NCBI GenBank assembly: GCA_934589665.1
Contig: CAKTOJ010000062.1
Location: 1-9,648, forward strand
Source of the DNA: an uncultured Oscillospiraceae bacterium
Lineage (GTDB): Bacteria; Bacillota; Clostridia; Oscillospirales; Oscillospiraceae
Direction: 5' to 3'
DNA length: 9,648 bases
Below are positions 6,095 to 9,648 of the stretch, in pieces. The notes beneath the pieces were generated by a model. It had not been told where the DNA came from. It saw only the letters and a program-made list of their open reading frames with translations, and searched no databases. Each line of letters starts with the position of its first letter. Position 1 is the first letter of the stretch. The translations under genes were made by a program, and so were the position numbers.

Positions 6095-7257
6095 AACGAG
6101 TGATCGTGACCGATACGCAGTACCGCATGGCGCTTGCGCCGATGCGGGAGCTGGCAGAAAAAAAATACCGCGTAACGGCGGCGGAGTTTTCAACGGTTGC
6201 CCCCAAGGCGCGGCTGGGCTTCTTTTCGCGCGACGTGGCTGACACCCTTACGCTGGGAACGGACGACGAGGGCTTCTGCGCCGCCGTGGAGCGCGCGGCT
6301 GGGGAGGACCGTCCGACGCTTTTGTGCGTCAATCGGAAGAGCATGGTGCTCGCCATGCGCAGCCGCGAACGGCTGGAGCGCTGCGTGGATCTGCTGCTTC
6401 CGAGCGAAGAAGCGATGCAGACCGCCGACGACAAGGGAAGAATGTACGAGGTCGCACGCCGTACCGGCGTTCCGGTCCCGCTCACGACTGCGCTTTCCGC
6501 GCATGAGAGCGTGGAGGAAATGGCGCGTGCGGTGCGTTATCCCTGTATCATCAAATACCGCAACGGCGAGGCGCTGGGGCTCAAGCCTGCCGAGCGCTAT
6601 ACCGTCGTGCGCGACGAGGCGGCATTCATTGCCGCCTACACGGCAATGAATGAGGTCGATCCAGACCCCATTGCTTCTGATTACATTGAGGGCCACGATA
6701 TCGGCGTTGCGGTGGTGATGGACAAACGCTGCCGTCCGGTGAGTGCGCTGTGCTACGAGAGCCTGCACGAGTACCCGCTCGCCGGTGGGCCGACCTGCTC
6801 GCTGCGCACCGTCTGGTCGCCAGAGCTGGTAAAAATGGCCTGCCGCCTGCTTGAAGAGATCCACTTTACAGGTCTTGCCATGCTGGATTTCCGCGGCACG
6901 GTGGAGCAGCCATACTTTTTGGAGATCAACCCCCGCGTGTGGGGCAGTGCGATGATCGCGCCGATCAGCGCCAGTCCGCTCTTTGAACGCTATGTGCTCG
7001 CCGCACAGGAGGCGGCGCAGCCGCTCGATACGGAGCGGATGCGGCCGGAGTACCATGTGGGACAGAAAATGCGCTTTACGCCGCAGACCTTCCTCTGCTT
7101 TGCCGCGCTGATGAAACGCGGCGGCCGGGCGGAGACGCTGGGGGCTTATATCAAAGGCTTTTTCGATCCCGCCGTGTGCGACGGACTCTTCACACTGCGC
7201 GATCCAAAGCCTTATGTTCATTATCTTATCAATTTGCTCGGGCGGCTGAATGGCTGA
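6091..7257 (+). CDS. ATP-grasp family ligase
   Basis: This 388-residue protein is an ATP-grasp enzyme, the fold that joins a carboxylate to an amine or thiol through an acyl-phosphate. The N-terminal part (MKRVIVTDTQYRMALAPM...) is a pre-ATP-grasp domain. VRYPCIIKYRNGEALGLKP carries the nucleotide-binding lysine (Lys155). SDYIEGHDIGVAVV is the hinge region. LDFRG (Asp266) and FLEINPRVWGS (Glu278, Asn280, Arg282) form the metal site. It resembles uncharacterised carboxylate-amine ligases related to carbamoyl-phosphate synthase and biotin carboxylase, and D-aspartate ligases for peptidoglycan cross-bridges are one possible comparison. The ATG at 6091 overlaps the deacetylase stop and follows GGAGA at 6079-6083. 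Sitting between a glycan deacetylase and a MurJ-type flippase, it probably modifies an envelope precursor; substrates are not readable. The gene contains a perfect 12-bp inverted repeat (6623-6652). Confidence 0.86.
   Translation: MKRVIVTDTQYRMALAPMRELAEKKYRVTAAEFSTVAPKARLGFFSRDVADTLTLGTDDEGFCAAVERAAGEDRPTLLCVNRKSMVLAMRSRERLERCVDLLLPSEEAMQTADDKGRMYEVARRTGVPVPLTTALSAHESVEEMARAVRYPCIIKYRNGEALGLKPAERYTVVRDEAAFIAAYTAMNEVDPDPIASDYIEGHDIGVAVVMDKRCRPVSALCYESLHEYPLAGGPTCSLRTVWSPELVKMACRLLEEIHFTGLAMLDFRGTVEQPYFLEINPRVWGSAMIAPISASPLFERYVLAAQEAAQPLDTERMRPEYHVGQKMRFTPQTFLCFAALMKRGGRAETLGAYIKGFFDPAVCDGLFTLRDPKPYVHYLINLLGRLNG
6623..6652. repeat. Perfect 12-bp inverted repeat inside the ATP-grasp gene
   Basis: CATTCATTGCCG (6623-6634) and CGGCAATGAATG (6641-6652) are exact reverse complements with a 6-base loop CCTACA. 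The codons read A-F-I-A-A-Y-T-A-M-N-E, which is unremarkable, so the protein sequence does not by itself explain the symmetry. No T-tract follows, so it is not a terminator. Confidence 0.85.
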
Positions 7258-7295
7258 ATTCCGCCTGTGTGGTCAAAACGGAAAGGAGGTATGAC

Positions 7296-8840
7296 ATGGC
7301 GGAAAAGAAACGCTCGATCCTTACCTCGGCGACGCTGATTGCCGCGGTGATGCTGCTCTCCAAGCTGCTGGGCTTTGCCCGCCAGGTGGTCATTGCCTCC
7401 GCATTTGGCTCAGGCGGCGAGACGGACCTTTACTTTGTCTCGAGCGACTTTATGATCAGCCTCTCGGGTGCACTGCTCTCGGCGCTGAGCACGGCGCTCA
7501 TCGCGCGCTATATCGAAATCGCGGTCAAGGATTCCAGGCGCGCCGCCAACGCGGTCGCGTCTCAGATGCTCTCGTTGTTTCTGCTCATCGGCGCGGCCTG
7601 TATCCTGCTGATCGATGTTTTTGCACCGCAGATCGGACGGGTGCTTGCTCCGGCGGTCAGCGGGGAGAACGCTGCGCAGCTGGTGCACTATCTGCGCTTT
7701 TTCTCCATTACCTTTATTTTTACGGCATTTCAGTCGATCTATGCCTCGGTGCTCAATGCGAATGACCGCTTTGTACCGGGCAAGCTCTATGGCATTGTCT
7801 ATAACCCCATCGCCATCGGCTGCGTGCTATTTCTCTCCGGCCGTTACGGTATTCGCGTGCTGCTCTGGGCATATCTTGCGGGCAATATTTTGCAGACCCT
7901 GCTTCTGCGCTGGTGCAACCGCGGTGTGTTCGCCTTCCGGCCCTCACTGAACTTCCGGGATGAAAACGTCCGCTGCCTCGTCCGCCTTTCGATCCCGCTG
8001 CTGCTGAGCAATCTTTTCATTCAGCTCAACGGCATTGTGGATAAGGCGCTGTGCTCCTATCTTGGCGAGGGCTTCGCATCGAATTACCAGTACGCCTACA
8101 CGCTTGAGCAGTTTGTCACCGGCACCATCACCGCGACGCTCAGCCTGATCCTGCTCTCGCGGTATTCGACCTATGTGGCGCAGAACGATACGGAGAGTCT
8201 GGTGCGTGAGTTCCATAATTCCGTCGGCGGACTGGTGCTGTTTCTTGCGCCCATCGCGCTGCTTACCTGTATTTTCGCCTATGATATCGTCAGCATCGTC
8301 TATCTGCGCGGTGAGTTCGATGCTTCGGCGGCGCGGATCACCGCACAGGCGCTTGTCGGCTTTGCCGTGGGCTTCCCACTTATCGCTGTGCGCGAAATGT
8401 TCATCCGGCTCCACCTTGCCTATCAAAACACGCGGATGCCGATGCTGGCCAATGTTGCGGCGGTGGTGCTCAATGCGGCACTGAGCATCGTCCTCGCACA
8501 GTTTATCGGCATCCTCGGCGTTGCGCTGGCGACGAGCCTGAGTGTGCTGCTGACGATCTTCCTGCTCAACCGCTCGGTGCGGCAGTATATTCCGCAGCAT
8601 CGCTTTTCCCAGTTCCTGCCCCTCTTTGCCCGCACGGCGGCAGCCTGTGCGCTCTCCGGTGCGGCGGCGGTTTTCCTGCGCGGCGCGCTGCCGCTGGGCC
8701 TGCTTCCGCGTTTTATGGTCACGGTCGTGTGTGCGGCGGCGGTCTATCTGGCGGCGCTGCTGGCGCTCCGCTGCCCGGAGCTTACCGGGATGCTTGGCGC
8801 TGTGCGGACAAAGCTTGACAAGAGACGGAAAAAACCGTAA
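7296..8840 (+). CDS. murJ: MurJ/MviN-family lipid II flippase (MOP superfamily)
   Basis: This 514-residue, highly hydrophobic membrane protein belongs to the MviN/MurJ group, which moves lipid-linked peptidoglycan precursors across the cytoplasmic membrane. Length and repeated membrane segments fit MurJ (about 14 spans expected). The N-terminal signature LLSKLLGFARQVVIASAFGSGGETDLYFV aligns with E. coli MurJ: GFAR gives Arg29 (E. coli Arg24) and ETD gives Asp44 (Asp39). Two other E. coli-important arginines are not kept: Arg18 aligns with Lys23, and Arg52 with about Ser57. Cytoplasmic ends are basic (MAEKKR; RTKLDKRRKKP). AAAGGAGGT (7282-7290) lies 5 bases before ATG 7296; the ATG at 7291 is out of frame. 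It follows the ATP-grasp gene by 38 bases. It may be the housekeeping flippase or a paralogue for another envelope polymer, and sequence alone cannot decide. Confidence 0.88.
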   Translation: MAEKKRSILTSATLIAAVMLLSKLLGFARQVVIASAFGSGGETDLYFVSSDFMISLSGALLSALSTALIARYIEIAVKDSRRAANAVASQMLSLFLLIGAACILLIDVFAPQIGRVLAPAVSGENAAQLVHYLRFFSITFIFTAFQSIYASVLNANDRFVPGKLYGIVYNPIAIGCVLFLSGRYGIRVLLWAYLAGNILQTLLLRWCNRGVFAFRPSLNFRDENVRCLVRLSIPLLLSNLFIQLNGIVDKALCSYLGEGFASNYQYAYTLEQFVTGTITATLSLILLSRYSTYVAQNDTESLVREFHNSVGGLVLFLAPIALLTCIFAYDIVSIVYLRGEFDASAARITAQALVGFAVGFPLIAVREMFIRLHLAYQNTRMPMLANVAAVVLNAALSIVLAQFIGILGVALATSLSVLLTIFLLNRSVRQYIPQHRFSQFLPLFARTAAACALSGAAAVFLRGALPLGLLPRFMVTVVCAAAVYLAALLALRCPELTGMLGAVRTKLDKRRKKP

Positions 8841-8843
8841 AAT
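8815..8843 (+). promoter_or_regulatory. Strong promoter for proS, overlapping the murJ 3' end
   Basis: A perfect TTGACA (8815-8820), a 17-base spacer and TAAAAT (8838-8843, five of six) form a near-ideal promoter. The murJ stop codon TAA (8838-8840) is part of the -10 box. Transcription would start near 8850, leaving a leader of about 78 bases. Copies of TTGACAA (8815-8821) and its complement TTGTCAA (8850-8856) bracket the promoter, possibly by chance. Confidence 0.85.
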
Positions 8844-8861
8844 ATTCATTTGTCAATACAC

Positions 8862-8903
8862 CCGCCGCGCGGCAGGGAACGGTTCCTGCTGGCCGCCCGG
8901 CGG
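8862..8903 (+). promoter_or_regulatory. Long imperfect hairpin in the proS leader
   Basis: CCGCCG (8862-8867) pairs with CGGCGG (8898-8903). Inside it GCGGC (8869-8873) can pair with GCCGC (8892-8896), or GCAGG-G-AA (8872-8879) with TTCCTGC (8883-8889) around a CGG loop. Together they give a GC-rich stem of about 17-18 pairs with one mismatch and small bulges. It lacks a T-tract, so it is not a classical terminator. It ends 8 bases before the proS ribosome binding site AGAGGAGAAA (8912-8921), where a structured leader could affect translation or RNA stability. The function is inferred. Confidence 0.55.
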
Positions 8904-8927
8904 CAGAAATAAGAGGAGAAAATCAAC

Positions 8928-9648
8928 ATGGCACAGGACAAGAAGGTCGAACAGATCACCAATATGGAGGACGATTTTGCCCAATGGTATACTGACATCT
9001 GCCGCAAGGCGGAGCTGGTGGAGTATGCCAGCGTCAAAGGCTTTACCATTCTTCGCCCCTACGGCTATGCGATCTGGGAGAATATCCAGCGCATCATGGA
9101 CGGCGAATTTAAAAAGACCGGCCATGAGAATGTGGCGATGCCTGTTCTGATCCCCGAGAGCCTGCTGAAAAAGGAGGGCGAGCTGGTCAACGGTTTTGCG
9201 CCCGAGGTCGCGTGGGTCACGATGGGCGGCAGTGAAAAGCTGGAAGAGCGCCTTGCATTCCGCCCCACATCGGAGACGATGTTCTGCGACCACTGGCACA
9301 ATGTGCTCCAGACCTACCGCCAGCTCCCAATGCTCTACAACCAGTGGTGCTCCGTGATCCGCTGGGAAAAGACCACGCGCCCGTTCCTGCGCAGCCGGGA
9401 ATTCTGGTGGCAGGAGGGCCACACCATCCACGAGACCGCCGAGGAGGCCAAGGCGGAGACGGAGCAGCAGCTCAAGTGCTACGCCGATTTCTTTGAGAAC
9501 GTCCTCGCCATTCCTGTCGTTCCCGGCCGTAAGACCGAGAAGGAAAAGTTTGCCGGCGCGGAGGCGACTTACACGGTTGAGTGCATGATGAAGGACCGTA
9601 AGGCGCTTCAGGGTGCGACCAGCCACTACTTCGGCGACAAGTTCTCCC
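8928..9648 (+). CDS. proS: Proline--tRNA ligase, archaeal/eukaryote-like type, 3' end missing
   Basis: This is the first 240 codons of cytoplasmic prolyl-tRNA synthetase, which charges tRNA(Pro) with proline using ATP. The short form without an insertion editing domain (ProS type 3, about 470-480 residues) is common in Clostridia. The N-terminus [30 protein letters not shown] is typical of this type. Class II features include [12 protein letters not shown] (43-54, motif 1 region), FRPTSETM (Arg112-Glu116, proline/ATP pocket), and motif 2, [15 protein letters not shown] (145-159) continuing WWQEGHT. Motif 3 lies beyond the window end. The start at 8928 follows AGAGGAGA and gives the expected N-terminus. 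It has its own strong promoter in the end of murJ. The 87-base gap is too short for a T-box leader. The bacterial-type editing domain is absent from the visible part, so editing in trans by a YbaK-type protein is conceivable. Confidence 0.96.
   Translation, partial: MAQDKKVEQITNMEDDFAQWYTDICRKAELVEYASVKGFTILRPYGYAIWENIQRIMDGEFKKTGHENVAMPVLIPESLLKKEGELVNGFAPEVAWVTMGGSEKLEERLAFRPTSETMFCDHWHNVLQTYRQLPMLYNQWCSVIRWEKTTRPFLRSREFWWQEGHTIHETAEEAKAETEQQLKCYADFFENVLAIPVVPGRKTEKEKFAGAEATYTVECMMKDRKALQGATSHYFGDKFS

Noticed and set aside
3267..6193. Long open frames on the minus strand (3267-4577 and 4574-6193)
   Set aside because: They lie opposite well-supported enzymes, are rich in Arg, His and Ala, have no recognisable motif or good ribosome binding site, and are expected in GC-rich DNA.
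7291..7295. Alternative start ATG at 7291 before murJ
   Set aside because: It is out of frame with the flippase and directly touches the ribosome binding site; ATG 7296 gives the family N-terminus.
6190..8849. Further long minus-strand frames (6190-7221, 7944-8849)
   Set aside because: They are antisense to the ATP-grasp and MurJ genes and show the same low-information composition, with no start signals.
8841..8927. T-box riboswitch before proS
   Set aside because: The leader is under 90 bases, and no specifier stem, T-box sequence or antiterminator is visible.

Overview
The window is a gene-dense, GC-rich stretch (short gaps, ATGA start/stop overlaps, AGGAGG-type ribosome binding sites, strong stem-loop/T-tract terminators). 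All supported genes are on the + strand. The electron-transfer flavoprotein of the clostridial type, the YmdB-type phosphodiesterase, the archaeal/eukaryote-like prolyl-tRNA synthetase and the base composition together suggest a high-GC anaerobic gut Clostridia, perhaps Oscillospirales. That placement is inference, and no species can be named. No phage, transposon, CRISPR, tRNA or rRNA signal was seen.

Region 1 (1-1073): the 3' end of etfA, closed by a perfect stem-loop terminator. Region 2 (1158-1692): a stand-alone small lipoprotein with no recognised domain, closed by its own terminator. Region 3 (1698-4716): an operon opened by a near-consensus promoter (TTGACA-17-TATCAT). Its -10 box lies inside a ModE-like inverted repeat. 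The operon encodes a short ModE-type winged-helix regulator without a molybdate-binding part, a YmdB-type cyclic nucleotide phosphodiesterase, a YbaK/EbsC-type deacylase, a SbcD/YhaO-type metallophosphoesterase and a 58-residue unknown protein. A strong terminator ends it.

Region 4 (4744-8840): a second operon that looks devoted to the cell envelope. It encodes a NodB-type polysaccharide deacetylase with a C-terminal SLH-like tail but no signal peptide, an ATP-grasp ligase (ATGA overlap), and a MurJ/MviN-family lipid-linked-precursor flippase. Region 5 (8815-9648): an excellent promoter (TTGACA-17-TAAAAT) overlapping the end of the flippase gene, a leader with a long imperfect hairpin, and the 5' part of proS, cut by the window edge.

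Most genes are household families. The points worth a second look are the apparent ModE-like autoregulatory operator, the unusual make-up of the two operons, the leader hairpin before proS, and a perfect 12-bp inverted repeat inside the ATP-grasp gene.
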